Shown: positions 25,668 through 38,284, numbered from the stretch's first letter. The stretch is 64,000 nucleotides of DNA from Acanthochromis polyacanthus (GCF_021347895.1 NC_067113.1:1058467-1122466); one strand, 5' to 3'. The notes: generated by a model not told the origin, from the sequence alone. Program-made: numbers and translations.

Positions 25668-28294
25668 TTGAGTTTAAATGATTCTATCATAAAAAATAAA
25701 GAGCTGTAGGAGTCCAGTGACGGTGGCAATCATATCCAGCTCTCTAATGTGGCTCCTTTTCCGGCCTTGATATGCATGGTCCTTACAAGTATATCTAAAC
25801 TTTTGTTGAAGATATAAATGTACAGAACCTCTTGAGACCACTTTGACTTCAAGTGTTAACCATTTCTAAGTGGACTCTCTATGGCCATATATACCAGTTG
25901 TAGAAGGAACAGACACTGATAGGCAGCTTGTCTAAACAGAAACAGCATGTCTAGAGATGTGTAAGAAAGGAAAGAAGAAGAGATATGGTAACCGGGCATC
26001 TCCATCCACAGAGAGAAGACAGATGCAGACAGAGAGGGCACTGTGCTACGCCTGCCACAAGCTCTCCTACTTCAGGCTGCTGTAGCCATGGTTACCCATC
26101 TCATCAAATTCTATATCTGTATACACACATATGTATGTGTCACAAGCACACATGGACAGACACACACTGTTTTGCATGCCAAAACCGAGATGAGGCAGTA
26201 AGGAGAAACCAAGATGGAGAGATAACTAAACGAAACAGAGGGCTGTACACTCCAGTGATGGAGAGTGCAGGAAGAAAAGACAAACTGCCAGGAGGAATCC
26301 AGCTGGTCATCTACCTCAACCATCAAGCCATCTTCTCTTTAGGCCCTGACTCTATCAAACCTGAGACAATCCAAACAGAGCAAGCAAGGACACACACGCA
26401 CGCACACACACACTCTACTCTTGCTCCCCAAGAAACGTACACAGCTCTTTAATATTCAAAAAAGTGATGGGGAACCTTGAGCTGTGACAGCAGAGATGCA
26501 GCATGACATTCAACAGGCTTAGAGCTACAGACAGAGATGGATTATGTCACAGATAGACGGGGTGGACATATCCAGTTCTTGGCTAATGCAATAAATAAAC
26601 TGGGAAGAATATCTCTTTAGTTACAGGCCACGAGCTTCAAACACACACATGCACACGCACGCACGCACACACACAGCAGCATCACACAGCCACACACTCT
26701 CACACAAATGTGTCTTGACTTTTAAAACCAAAATAAAAGCAGCAGCTTGACCAGAATCTAAAAACAGTTTCTCTCCCAGCATGCACCTTGGCAGAAACCC
26801 AGTGCAATGACAACACAAACTCATGCTACAAAAGAAAAAGAGGCACACACTGATCATTTAGAACAAATGTCTTACCTGGAGAGGAGGTGTGATGGAGTCG
26901 CACAGCAGGAGGACATGGGAAGAAGAGGCAGAAGGAGAGTCTGTTAGCTCATGTTCAGCAGAAACACTGACCACACATGTTGTAGGTCACAATACAGATG
27001 TCACAGGAAGAGCATTATTCATGGTGATGAGTGAGCATTCTGCAGGGGACTGTTAAACCTTACGGTGTTTCTTTTATTTGGTCCACTCCCTGTGTCCCCT
27101 GGCAAAGCACAGAGCACAGTCTAAGCTCACCACTACCCCCTTTACACACAACCATGTAAGTGCAGCATGGCAGCTCACTGACAAACACCCTCTCAGTTAC
27201 TTCAACTCAATCCATAAAAGCTGCCAAAGACTCATTCAACTATAAAGAAGAGGGGGATATTGTATAGTTATGTTCTGTCTCCTAGCTGTTGCAGTCAAAC
27301 CATCAGATAGTGTTTTCATGTCAATATTCGAATATGTAGCTTGTGGTATTATTTTGTAGTGTTGCTACACAGCCAACTCTGGTGCTTTAAACCGTTAAAA
27401 CTACAAAGCCAGTAGCCACCTATTATTTCTTTTCAGCGCTGAACAACTTTCACCCTTCCTGCTCTGAATATACTTGAGACACATGTCAGATACGTGCACT
27501 GCAGCATCCTGTCCAGCAGCTATCTGTGTCTGGACCGCTGAAACGGTGAGTTGACAAATGATTAGTCAGCTGACACAAAATCAACTGATGATAAGAATGT
27601 GAAGACTGGTTAGACAATTCTTAAAGACAATATTCAAGGCTTCAGGGAACAACAATGCCAAATTCTTGTTTAGAGAAGTGTTATAAGTTTGACTGAAGTT
27701 TTCTGTTAGCGCTATTTGAAAAATAAAGAGGGTAACACCACTTGATGAAGGGAATAGAGAGGTAAGTTGGGGAATGAAGGTCCTACAGCTAGATACTTAC
27801 AAAGAGTCCCTCTACTGCACTTCTCTTTTTTAGACTAAGTCAGAAAGAAAAATGACACTAAAGTCAGTGAGACATTAAGACTAATTCAAAATAGGAAATC
27901 AAAAAAATGCAGGCATCTGTGGGAGTACACAGCTGCGAATGAATAAAGAAACATTTGGCAAGGAGGATGTAGAGCACCTCCAGAAAATGTTTAGTTCTTT
28001 TACAGCTGAAGCTGGGCACAGTCATCTGGAACGACCTAATCAAAACCATCATTAAGTCCAGTATTGACAGCTTGGTGTCAGTATGTTGCTTAAAGTGACT
28101 CTGGTAGTCTCACTCTTGTATGGTGAGCTCTGTTGTAGAAGCAGTTCTTTGTTTGTGTCTAAGATGTTTCTGTCCCATGAACAGTCTTATGGATGGATTA
28201 CTAAATGAGCCTTCAGGGCACAGGTCATCCGGTCTGAGGAATGAGGGGGCCTCTAGGACACAGACTCAGACTAAAAGTGATACAGCTACGTTAA
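25668..28294. other. Mostly unassigned non-coding sequence
   Basis: Contains small CA-rich runs (26388-26410, 26640-26675) and the block 26862-26950 listed separately. The 155-codon frame at 25985-26452 has no domain. Probably intron or intergenic. Confidence 0.45.
26862..26950 (-). other. Block duplicated at 63300-63386; ends at splice-donor-like site
   Basis: This stretch aligns with 63300-63386 at roughly 75-80 percent identity, with a 3-nt and a 1-nt gap. On the minus strand it reads CCTCTCCAG|GTAAGACATTTG, a strong donor consensus, with the putative exon ending at 26876. A matching acceptor is not evident. It might be a duplicated exon of an unseen minus-strand gene, or an unrecognised repeat. 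Confidence 0.4.
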
Positions 28295-28565
28295 AAGATC
28301 CTATACTACAAAAAAACACACAGGTACTTGAGAGAGACTCAAAATGACCATAAAGGAACACAAACTGGCAAGAACCAAAGAGACACAATGAGACACAAAA
28401 CCCCACAGAGGCACAAAACAACACCAAAGACAAAACATCCACAAAGAGACACTGAAAGTGATACCAAAGTGACATAGAATGAACTCAAGCGACACAAAAC
28501 CACCAAGAAACAGTCACAAAAGTCGCAGAGAGAACAAGGGTAAGATAATTACAAAGATGCACAGA
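28295..28565. repeat. Degenerate ACAAAGAGACAC-type minisatellite
   Basis: Diverged units of the form 'CAAAGAGACACAAAATGACC' recur every 20 to 25 bp on the plus strand. Similar arrays are common in fish genomes. The minus-strand frames across it are repeat translations rich in Cys, Leu and Phe. Confidence 0.65.
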
Positions 28566-30213
28566 ACAGCACCAACATGTTTTGGGTGTCAGAAAAATGA
28601 CACACCTTTTGCCTGCTTGCTCACACTGCCCCATTGTCTCATAAGTCATGCCTGATCAGTATGTATTGTACGTTGGTAAGGTGCCAGCAGATCCTGTTGT
28701 ACTTGTAGACTGTATTTATTCACCATGGAAACAATGTCAGCTCTACATCTGTGCACTTACAGCTCCTCGGATTCCGTGCCCAAGTTGTATTAGGAGCTCA
28801 GACACAGAAGAGTAGTAGAGCTGTGTCCCCCTCTTGTGGCCACTAACTTGCATGACTACTAATAGTTACACATCAAATAAACATCCTGCCAGTGTCGAGT
28901 TTTCCAAATATTAACGTATCATCACAGACCACCATGCGCACCAATGAAGAGGACTGTAATGAGATAATTCTTTAATTATGTTTATGCAAATACAAAAGCA
29001 TAAAAACACAATTCATAAATCTCCTCAGGTACTGTTAGAGTCTCTGGACTCCAACTTGGAAAACAGTAGTTCAGGTGTTTGTTCACTTAACGCAGTAATG
29101 ATTAAAGTGTAGTTTCAGTTTTACTTCAGTAATAGGCCAAGGAAACAATTTTTAGATAATATGGGCATTTAAAACAGCACAAGCTGCTGATAGCAAATGA
29201 CATGATAAAGACAGAGTGTTGATGTTAATGGTGTCAATGCATCATCACCAAAAACTGATTTCATTTATTTATTTTCTTTACTGCAGTTAAATGAACTGAC
29301 AAATAATAAAGCTTCAACCATGTCAAGCAAAATAATTTGAGACAGCGGCATTTATCCAAAATGGTGAAAAGTCTAATAAAATCAATAAAATATTGTTAAT
29401 CTAATTATTTCCAAAATAATGAATAAAATAAAGAAAATAAAAAAGTAATCTGGCAAATAAAAGTCTCAATGAGAAACAGAACAATTTACAACATAAATCC
29501 CATCAAAGAAATGCAATAAAAAATGTAATAATGGCCATAAATTTCAGGTTAAGAGCTGCTTTATAAAATAAAGTCAGTTAAAGCCAGGGAAGGTTTTAGC
29601 TGGATAAGACTTCAGAAATGAGTCCAATAGTTGCTAGGAAACACTTGTAGTACCCACTGATTTGATATACGTTCTGCAAGCCCTGACTGGCTGTCAGAAA
29701 GACTTCAGGTTTAAAGCAATGCAACACTGGCTTCACTGTTTTGACCTAGAAGCAATAACCTTTTTAAATTTTTAATAACAGACTATTGTGGTACCATCGA
29801 CTTAGAAGCCATCAGCTATGTAAACAGAAAGTCAGTGTACATGACAAGGTGTAACAGAAGTGCCAAACCTTAACTGTAGTTACTCAGCTACTTTGAATAT
29901 TTTAAAATGGTGTTATCATTTTGTTTTACTCATACCAGCATACAAAGAAGTGGTATCCGAATATTAGTTTTGACAATCCGAATTCTAACCACACACAATA
30001 CTAATAGAAGTCTCTAATATTAAGTCTGCTCCTGAACAGTGCCAGGACCCACAATAATTCATGACTGATATTAACTTCAAATATATGTGAGGTTTTTCAG
30101 GCTTAGAAAAGTGTCAAGTAGAGCTGATTCATGTCTCATTGTGATGATAATGATGCATACAGAGACACTGTTCTCTGGTGAAGAAAGATCTTTTATAAAG
30201 CAGGATTCAGAGC
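28566..30213. other. Unassigned AT-rich non-coding sequence
   Basis: No recognised repeat or coding domain. A-rich between 29330 and 29560. Confidence 0.5.
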
Positions 30214-30564
30214 TGGGGCTGCACAGTATATGGTGTAGTGGTTAGCACTTTCGCCTTGCAGCAAGAAGATCCCCGGTTCAAATCCAGGCCTGGGCCTGGG
30301 ATCTTTCTGCATGGAGTTTGCATGTTCTCCCTTCGCATGCGTGGGTTTTCTCCGGGTACTCCGGCTTCCTCCCACAGTCCAAAAACATGCTGAGGTTAAT
30401 TGGTTACTCTAAATTGCCCGTAGGTGTGAATGTGAGTGTGATTGTTTGTCTGTATATGTAGCCCTGTGACAGACTGGCGACCTGTCCAGGGTGTCCCCTG
30501 CCTAGCAACCCCTGTGACCCTAATGAGGATAAAGTGGTGTACAGAGAATGGATGGATGGATGGA
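30214..30564 (+). mobile_element. Complete V-SINE-type tRNA-derived SINE
   Basis: The head contains an RNA polymerase III A box, TGGTGTAGTGG (30231-30241), and a perfect B box, GGTTCAAATCC (30275-30285). The conserved centre follows (GGAGTTTGCATGTTCTCCC, then TGGGTTTTCTCCGGGTACTC, then CAGTCCAAAAACATGC). The tail GTGTCCCCTGCCTAGCAACC leads into AGGATAAAGTGGTG and ends in (ATGG)n. This is the layout of fish V-SINEs such as the cichlid AFC family, mobilised in trans by a LINE whose 3' end they share. At about 350 bp it is full length. Confidence 0.88.
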
Positions 30565-31171
30565 GTATATGCTTCCACAATAAATATATAAATATATGAT
30601 ATATAGATATACTATATATAAGTGGAGGGCTGGATTTCTTTTCAGTTTCTTGCAAACATTGTAAGACTTTTGCGTTTTCAACATAGTTAATTTATCAGTG
30701 AATACTGCATGGATCTTAATTTAAAAAATGTAATTAAAAACTGACACATTTAGGATGTTATCTTAGGACCTATGAATGTGTAGTTTGGTGTGGGTCCAGA
30801 TAAATTCCTTATATAGCGGAAATGCCTTTTGCTTTGTTTGTTTGTTTTTTTGATAAAGATGTCTAGGAGAATAGCTTAATAAAGCAACATTGTTTTCGAA
30901 GATGTTTTTATTGTTTAACTGCACACATAAGGTTATTGTTACATTTTCAATACTCTATTCAGAATGAGGATTACATGCTATCTAAGGAGAGTGTTGAGTA
31001 TAATAATGAAATAGCTCTAATTTGATCCTACAATATTTTTACACTGCACATTCTTTTGAGTAATTATGCATTATAGTGCAATTGAAAAGACATTCTAGCA
31101 TCACAAAAATTACAAGTGGTCTCAAAAATATATATTTTTTTCTATCTTAGAGTTTACTCTTGATCTCTCAG
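30565..31171. other. Unassigned AT-rich sequence
   Basis: Short TA-rich tracts (30585-30620) directly after the SINE. Nothing else recognised. Confidence 0.45.
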
Positions 31172-31262
31172 ACTCTGACTCGGACCTTGTGGACTTGGAC
31201 TTGACTTGGACTCAACAAGCCCAGACTTGAACTTATCTTGGACTCGATAAAAGTGGACTTGA
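31172..31262. repeat. Degenerate (GACTTG)n-type repeat
   Basis: Repeated ACTTGGACTTGACTTGGACTC units with decay. Similar low-complexity repeats occur widely in fish genomes. Confidence 0.6.
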
Positions 31263-31860
31263 CTACAGACCTACTGTGTCGTCAGCAAACTTAATGATGC
31301 AGTTAGAGTCTGATGTGGATAGACAGTCATAAGTGTACAGTGAGTACAGCAGAGGGCTCAGCACACAGCCGTGGGGGCAGCATCCATGTCCATCTGCAGG
31401 TGAATGTAGACGGCAATGAGAATAACGGAGGTCAATTCCCTTGGAGGTAGAAAGGCTGGCATTTGATGGTTAAAAGTTCCAGGTTGGGTGAGTAGGACTT
31501 AAAACAACATCTCTGCACCAGTTGTTGTTGGTCATGAGACAGACTTTCGTAACTCAGCTGTTCTGTCCATACGATGAACTGTGAAGAACTCCGCTGGTTG
31601 AACAGCATGGTCCTCGATCGTGGGGGTCAACCATGTCTCTGTGAGGCGGATGATGTTGCAGTCTCTTGTGTCCGTCTGGTACCTTATCCTGGCTCTGAGC
31701 TTGTCCAGCTTGTTGTCCAGCCTATCTGCCTACCTACAGGGACTGGATGTTCTGCAGCAGGATGCTAGGTAGCAGTGGTTGGTATGCTTGTAGCCTCAGC
31801 CTGTTCCTGACGCTTGCTTCACCCTGCATGGTGACAGTGTTCACCACTGTGCCGCTGTGC
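31263..31860 (-). pseudogene. Internally deleted LINE (CR1/L2/Rex1 group)
   Basis: On the minus strand, 31720 down to 31400 encodes pieces of an APE endonuclease: LDKLRARIRYQTDTRDCNII, a TETWL-like motif (as in TEx-type active sites), FTVHRMDRTAEL, NNWC and VYIHLQ. It joins directly, near 31385, to a reverse transcriptase stretch, GCVLSPLLYSLYTYDC and IIKFADDTV, ending at 31263. Most of the endonuclease and the first half of the RT are deleted. Several frameshifts and stops are present. Same LINE group as 44089-44790. Confidence 0.72.
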
Positions 31861-33461
31861 AGCCCATCTTGGTATATCTTTTATGTGAAATATCTGATTG
31901 TGGGTACGACATCTGCTTGCAGTATTTTCCAGTTTTGTTGGGGTTTACACACTGGCATCTCCCGGATTGTGAACATAAGTCTCTTGTGAGAGAGCCGCCC
32001 GTCCTTCCTCCTGCTAATTCTCATGCAGTTCATAAATGCTCCACCTTATTAATGAAAACACTGTATCTAAACATTATCCAGGCAGCAGTCACGAGGCCAG
32101 GAGTGACACAGTAAAGAGGTGGTAACTGGGATTCTTGAAGCTGTGCACGGAACCATCCCTCCCAGCTGTGGCTCCTCCTCTAACAGCTGACTGAAAGACT
32201 GTCAAAAGGAAGAAGCATAGGCAAAGAAAGATGGGAAAAAACGCAGGATGAAAAAAAAAATACAGAAAGAAAGAGATTACAAAGTATTAGTGAGGAAAAG
32301 CTGAAATAACCTCTCGAGGTTACATCAAAACAAGCATGAAAAAGAAGAAAAGAGCAAAGAGATAGATGAAAGAGGGAAGAGGTATTAAGAAACAAAAGTC
32401 TCTGAAAGGAGCAAATACTAGTCAGAGGAACAACACAAGTGCGAGTGCACAGGCCAAAAAGAGGGATCAGCATCGCTGTCAGAGTGGAAGGGTGGAGGTG
32501 ATGAGAGGAGGAGACGGAGGGTGGGCTCTACCTCCTCCTACTCCGAGTGTGTGATGTGTTGCAACAGAGCGTGCAGCCTTCATTATGGGCCCGAAATTAA
32601 AAGGAGACAAGAGTGGAAAAGCGCCTAATACTGCTGGCTGAGTCCCGGGAGAGCTGCAGGATCAAAGCCCACCCAGACCCACTGCTCCAACGTACCAGAG
32701 CCGGCAGCACCCACACCAGCCTGCCACTCTGCTGAGGGCCCCCCCCCCCCGGACGGCTGCGATTAGCACAACGAGGAGGATGGGAGCAGATGAGAGGAGG
32801 GAGAGACAGAGGAAAACAGATAAGAGGCAGTGCAAGACAGTATATCTCACTGCTTAGAAAAATCACACCAAAACTTCTCTGCACTTTAATGTTAGAAGCT
32901 AAGACACGATTTGTAATGAGCTCAACAGATGGCATAATTTACAGCAGTTAGCAGCACATCGAAGTCAGAGACACGATGAAAGGCTTTAACATGGAAAAAG
33001 AGCAACTTCTCCAACTGCCTATTAAATTACTTTAAAACTTCAGAAAAATACATATGGGTTTTGTGGTTTCCTCTGAAGGGCTTGAATGAGTCTGCAGCAT
33101 ATAGGGGAAAAATGTGATTCTCCATGGTCCTTAATGCTTTAGTGTGCATGAGAAGCAAAACAGAACAGTAAAAATAATACTCCTCAAATACGCATCATAA
33201 AGATAGAGACAAAACAGAGCTGTCACTGAGTTAAAGCGGCTTTTACACAGTTTGCACATCCAGCAGACAGAGATCATTGACATTAAGTTATATTTATAAC
33301 TAATAGCACACCGTAACTAACGCATTCAGTCAGTAATCAGCTATTTGAAGCTGATGGGTCTGTCTGAAAGATCATATCACGTGCAATGAGCAGTGGCCTG
33401 TTTCTTAAGTTTGGGCACATTAAAGAGATTTCTTCTCCTTGTTTGGTGATTAAGGGTGCTT
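31861..33461. other. Unassigned, partly GC-rich non-coding sequence
   Basis: Purine-rich region at 32200-32560 and a poly-C run at 32740-32751. No recognised gene or repeat. The minus-strand frame at 32597-32935 has no domain. Confidence 0.45.
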
Positions 33462-34069
33462 CCCTCTTACCCCAGGGCTCCAGACTGCGACTGAATGGTT
33501 GTATTTTGCAACCAAAATTTGAGCGAGTGCGAGGAAATTTTTCATCTACTCGTGCATGTACGACCAGTAAATCTGCTGATTTTGTATTATTATTGAATAT
33601 TTTCTGCTGCTGACAAACTTCTACTCCACACTTCACCCCAGTAGCTGACAGTAATTCGCAAATGAGCTGGTTTACCGACATGAACTCCAAAAGAAGAAGA
33701 AAAGAGACGAACACTAAAGAAGAAGAAGGCGGGCCAGTGTGTGTGAGAGCGGGGGACAAATGACAGTGAAGCTCCTGAAATTTCACAAAGCCTCTATTTA
33801 CGTTCAGCAGTCAGCCTTATTTTGAACACAAATTCACCTTCCTGTCCTTCCCTCCTTTCTTGTCCCCATTCCAGCTGCTTCTAAGTTTTGACACATCCTT
33901 TGCTAGACAGCAACAGTGGAATCGTTTTCTTTTATCTTAAAGTGAATTTTCGGACTTTTAGGCGGCGTCTTCGTCATGTCAAGAAACCTCTTCTTAGACC
34001 AACACTTCCTGTGCTGCTGGAATGATGACAAAATAAAAGCCCGTAGCATTAAAAATACGCCTTCACATC

Positions 34070-34225
34070 TGGAGACGGCCAGAATATTCGAATCCATTCG
34101 TCTGGTCTCCCGGACGCAAATTTTGCACACTGCCTTCGTGAATATTCGGATACCAAAATTAATATCCGGATACCGCCGTAGCGAACAAATATTCAGATAT
34201 TCGGGATATTCGGGTCCAGCCCCAG
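34070..34225. mobile_element. Fragment of hAT-like 'GAATATTCGG' family
   Basis: GGAGACGGCC, then GAATCCATTCGTCTGGTCTCC, jumps to GAATATTCGGATACCAAAAT and ends near GGGTCCAGCCCC. The two halves match 58132-58170 and 59091-59175 respectively, where about 920 bp separate them. It is a deletion derivative of that longer copy, or the longer one has gained sequence. Confidence 0.6.
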
Positions 34226-34334
34226 TAGCTTCAGGTAATGTTCTCTAACAGGTTTATCGCTGCTAGCGTGTGTAGTGTATGTATTACGTCCCTATGTCAG
34301 CGGGAAATGGTCCGACAGTCAGATTTTGGAATTC

Positions 34335-34416
34335 AGTGCACACATAAGACGCACCGGGTTAAAAGGCGCACCGTCGATTTCTTAGAAAATTAAACCTTAT
34401 AGTGCGGAAAATATGG
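34335..34416 (-). mobile_element. Fragment of vertebrate 'TTTTCCGCACTATAAGG' DNA repeat
   Basis: On the minus strand the end reads TACCATATTTTCCGCACTAT AAGG, and AAGACGCACC/AAGGCGCACC motifs lie at the other side. I know this from a widespread hAT-type repeat of vertebrates. Only about 80 bp are left. Confidence 0.55.
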
Positions 34417-34489
34417 TATTTTAACACCAGCAAAATAAAGGCTTGCCAAAAGTGATGAATTGATCAGCAGACCTTTATAAGAGTAATTC

Positions 34490-34665
34490 ACACGCAATTC
34501 AGTATAAATACATAATGTGCACATGCATAACACATGCCTGTGCTCAGTGTAAGGTAATTTTTTATTCAAGATTTTATCCATCGGAAATGATAGATCAACT
34601 GAGCAGCCTTGGTGGAGTACTGCGCTCTCTGAGTGCTTTTCTTGTTATGTTGTGTCAACTGCTGC
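34490..34665. repeat. Block related to 62430-62545
   Basis: Shared segments include CGCAATTCAGTA, GTGCACATGCATAACACATG CC and TTGGTGGAGTACTGC. The copy at 62 kb lacks about 40 bp in the middle. It lies inside two different DNA transposons, so one may have picked it up from the other, or both from a common ancestor. Confidence 0.6.
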
Positions 34666-34880
34666 ACAGTGAAATGTGAATTGAAAACATTCTATTTTCT
34701 GCATTTATTGTTCACGTATTTATCAGCAGTACAGTGAAAATGAGAGGAAATGTGAATATTTACTTTGCAAGTCGATTTTGGTGTGCGCCCCTAAATTTTC
34801 TGCTTGCGCTCCTAAAATTTTAAGTTCGGGGCCACTGCGCTCTGAGGAAAAATGTTAGTCTGGAGCCCTGTACCCTCTTA

Positions 34881-35746
34881 ACTACAAGTTGAAGAAATGT
34901 ATCAAAAAGCCAGAATGTTTCATTATTCAGCACACAAACAATGCCATACTATTATATTAACAACATACACAAACACACACCAGTACCTGGCTGAGTGAGC
35001 AGGTTAAGGTCTTGTTGATGTGTTTGTAGGGTTTGTTCTGAAGCTAAATCTGAACATGTAGTATTCACAACAGTGCTTTCTTCATTAAATGATAAATGGT
35101 TTCTCTAAGAGCCCAAACTGCAAAGATCTGGAAAAAAAAGTTTATCTCCACTGGAGCACAGTAATATTTATCAATTACTGGAGACAGAGAGGAGGAAGGA
35201 GCAGAGCAGTGTGTTGTACAGTCGACTACACACTGTAAACTGTACCTGATGCATTAGAAGGGAGGTTTTCCTGATGTGTCAATGTGATACATGATATAAA
35301 AAACAATCACTGATCCCTGTTGTTTGCCTGAAGTACCTTTTATTTTAAGAGGGTCAGTTGTGATTTGATTCTCTTAACATATTTCTAAAGACAGTCTATG
35401 CAAGGAGATTTTGAAATTAGAAGTGGATTCAAAAGCTAATGAAATTACACTACGTATGAATAAAAAGGCATTTCATTTTTGTTGAACTGTTTCTAAAAAC
35501 TTAATTCATATTTAACATTTGAACATACATAAATACAATCATCACATTATGACGTTCAAATATCCTAATTAGAAAGTGACAACCAATCCACACAAAGCAA
35601 TTTTTGCGATGACAGCACCGATCGCACAGAGTAGAAACAACACCTCTGATGATCAGACTGATTAACCATTTATTCCATGTCATGAAAAAGTCTGAGATAA
35701 ATCAGATAAATCAGTGTTAAGTCTTTATGAGTATCTTTCATATTGA
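34881..35746. other. Unassigned non-coding sequence
   Basis: Nothing recognised; ordinary AT-rich sequence. Confidence 0.45.
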
Positions 35747-35748
35747 TA

Positions 35749-35988
35749 CAGTTGTAATCAAAAGTTTACATACACTTGTAAAGAACAAAGAATATTTGGT
35801 CAGTTTTTCTGTTAACCCATAATAAAGTCCTAAAAGAACCAAACTTCATGAATGTTTTTTGTGACAAAGAAGTATCTGTTCCAATCCCTCTATCAGAGAA
35901 AAATCAGGGTTGTAGAAATAACTGGAAACTCAAGAGAGCCATGACATTATGTTCTTTACAAGTGTATGTAAACTTTTGACCACAACTG
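35749..35988. mobile_element. 240-bp Tc1-type MITE
   Basis: Inverted termini begin CAGTTGTAATCAAAAGTTTA and, on the other strand, CAGTTGTGGTCAAAAGTTTA. Both continue CATACACTTGTAAAGAAC. The element is flanked by TA at 35747-35748 and 35989-35990. There is no coding capacity. It was presumably moved by a Tc1 transposase with matching ends, not found in this window. Confidence 0.88.
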
Positions 35989-36045
35989 TATGTCTTCAGT
36001 TGAGACAGAAGCTGTCAGGTGCTGTCATATTTACTGTAGAAATAT

Positions 36046-37080
36046 AGTCAGCCCCATACATATTTAGACATTGACACATTTTTCACCATTTGGGCTTTGT
36101 ACACTACCACAATATATTTGAAATGAAACAATCGAGATGTGCTTTAAGTGCAGACTGTCAGCTTTAATTTGAAAGTATTTACATCCAAATCAGGTGAGTG
36201 GTGTAGGGATTACAACACATTTTATATGTGTTCACCTTTTTAAGGGACCAAAAGAAATTGGACAGTTGGCTGATCAGCTGTTCCATGGCCAGGTGTTTGT
36301 TATTCCATCATTCTTTCATTTACAAGGAGCAGATAAAAGGTCTAGAGTTCAGTGTGGTATTTGTGTTTGGAATCTGGTGAGGTCAGTTCTCAATATGAAG
36401 TCCAAAGAGCATCACTATCAGTGAAGGAAGCCATCAGTAGACTGAAAAATCAAAATAAACCTATCAGAGAGATAGCATAAACATTAGGTATGGACAAATC
36501 AATTGTTTGGTACATTCTGAAAAAGAAAGATCACACTGGTGAGCTCAGGAATGTCAAAAGACCTGAGAGACCACAGAAAACGTGTGAAGCGGATGAGAGA
36601 AAAAGCCCTTCATAACAGTTGGCCAGATCAAGAACACTCTCCAGGAGGTAGGTGTATCTGTGTCAAAGTTAACGATTAAGAAAAGACACCAAAACACAAC
36701 CAGAGTTTTTGAAGGAAGTGGAATGTTCTGCAATGGCCAAGTCAGTCACCTGACCTGAATCCAACTGAGCTGCATTTCACTTGTTGAAGATAAAACTGAG
36801 TGGACAATGCTCCAAGAACAAGCATGAAGTGAATACAGCAGCAGTAGAGGTCTGGTAGAGCGTCACCAGAGAACAAACCCAGCCTCTGGTGATGTCTATG
36901 GGTTCCAGACTTCACGCTGCCAGTGACAAGTGATAATTACATTTATGATTATGTTATTTTGTCCAATTACTTTTAGTCCCTTAAAAAGGTGGAGGGCACA
37001 TATAAAATGTGTTGTAACCCTTCACCGTTCACCTGATTTGGATGTAAAAACCTTCAGATTAAAGCTGACAGTCTGCATTG
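36046..37080 (+). mobile_element. Degenerate Tc1-type transposon with internal deletion
   Basis: The left end has the CAGCCCCATACATATTTAGACA form of a known fish Tc1 terminus. Inverted subterminal sequences recur on both sides: GCAGACTGTCAGCTTTAATT (36151) against its complement at about 37055, and ATCCAAATCAGGTGA (36183) against about 37030. Coding relics include MKSKEHH near 36393 and LQWPSQSPDLNPTEL near 36732. Stops in every frame and loss of the central catalytic region show it is dead. Confidence 0.78.
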
Positions 37081-38284
37081 TATGTCCATCAGAGTAGTTA
37101 TACTAGATGTACAATTAACCTATTGTACCTGCAGGGTAAGAAGAAGAAGCCATTGTCAACAAATAGTATCAGATGTACTGAAAAAAATGGGTAGATGGAC
37201 ATGTAATAGCCCAGAATCAGGCTGAGTCTTTCAGGTACAGAAATAGAGTTTCAGATCATTTGAATTAAATGTCAGCTAGTATTTCTTTAGTGTAGCAATC
37301 TACAACTGCTGCGGTGTTCTAATCATCCCCATCCGACTGGATCATCTTTTAAAATAACCTATAGTCAATGTAAGTACTCCCAGCATTATGCAACTAGCCT
37401 GTGTAGCAGGAATACTCTTGGCTACAGTTGTTTCTCTTAGTTTGACTGATGCACTGTCTGCTCTTTGGCAGTGCAGCATAATACTGTCATCAAGACAAAT
37501 GTCTGTGTTCATTACATGTGCCGGATAAAGTGGCTGAGATTCTGACCTGTACCTGAATAAAATAAATGAATATGGGTATTATTCCCACTCAGTATGACAA
37601 AGGCTATAATGCTGCTGTTGCATAGTGTAGCTTTCCTGAGGGTAGGCAGAGGAGGAGCAGCTGCAAATGTGACAAATATTTCTGCATCCATAACCAGCAA
37701 TATCAGCTAAAGAGGGGTAAAACATTGTTCCACATGTTGTCTCTGTCTCCATGAACACACATATCAACACTTCACAATATGCAAAACCTACTAAACTTTA
37801 GCACAAGTGTATGTTGTGTCTTATTCATTTGATATTTTGGAGTGTGTTGGGGGGTTTATTGCCTTTTGAAGATTGGAGCAGAGAAGACAGAGAGGCTGGA
37901 CAGAGGAGGGAAGCGATATTCAGTAACAGTCTGACTGGCTGGGACTTACTATTCAGCTGCTGGGCTGCCCTGCCCTTATTTATTTAAATTTTAGCCAACT
38001 CATTTCTTTCATGCTCTGATTATCTTTAAAAAAAGGTTAGAGCTTTGCAGCCAGCAGGGCTTTGGCACAAGAATCACAGCTTGAAAACAGACTCCAAACC
38101 CTCATCCCTGGAGACCACTATCAGGTCTTATTTGAGATTGTTGTGCACATCAGTATCATTTACATTACAGCGGGAAGCCACCACAGCATCTCTTCCCATT
38201 GTTATGTTACATACAAATGACAGTGATAGATTTACACAGACCAGGATTTACAGAGAAGAGCCCAATCATAACTGAATGCCAGGA
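37081..38284. other. Unassigned non-coding sequence
   Basis: No recognised gene or repeat. Confidence 0.5.

Larger units (their letters stand above)
33470..34872. mobile_element. Composite hAT-type element with 8-bp target duplication
   Basis: Ends carry inverted AGGGCTCCAGACT and AGTCTGGAGCCCT, typical of hAT families starting CAGGGCTC. The 8-bp direct repeat CCCTCTTA flanks it (33462-33469 and 34873-34880), but a few extra bases separate it from the repeats, so the borders are tentative. The interior has no transposase. It holds a fragment of a second hAT-like family (about 34070-34225), a fragment of the 'GTGCGGAAAATA' family (34335-34416) and a block related to 62430-62545. Orientation unknown. 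Confidence 0.7.

Noticed and set aside
25985..26452. 155-codon open frame
   Set aside because: Ends in a CA-rich His/Thr run and shows no domain.
28295..28565. CRISPR-like array
   Set aside because: Units are diverged and irregular with no unique spacers, and the genome is eukaryotic.
30231..30285. tRNA gene
   Set aside because: A and B boxes belong to the SINE head; the cloverleaf is not complete and the conserved V-SINE body follows.
32597..32935. GC-rich minus-strand ORF as a first exon
   Set aside because: Poly-Gly/Leu composition from a C run, no start context or domain.
33337..33786. 149-codon open frame, minus strand
   Set aside because: It crosses the border of the hAT element at 33470, has no domain and starts outside the element; chance frame.
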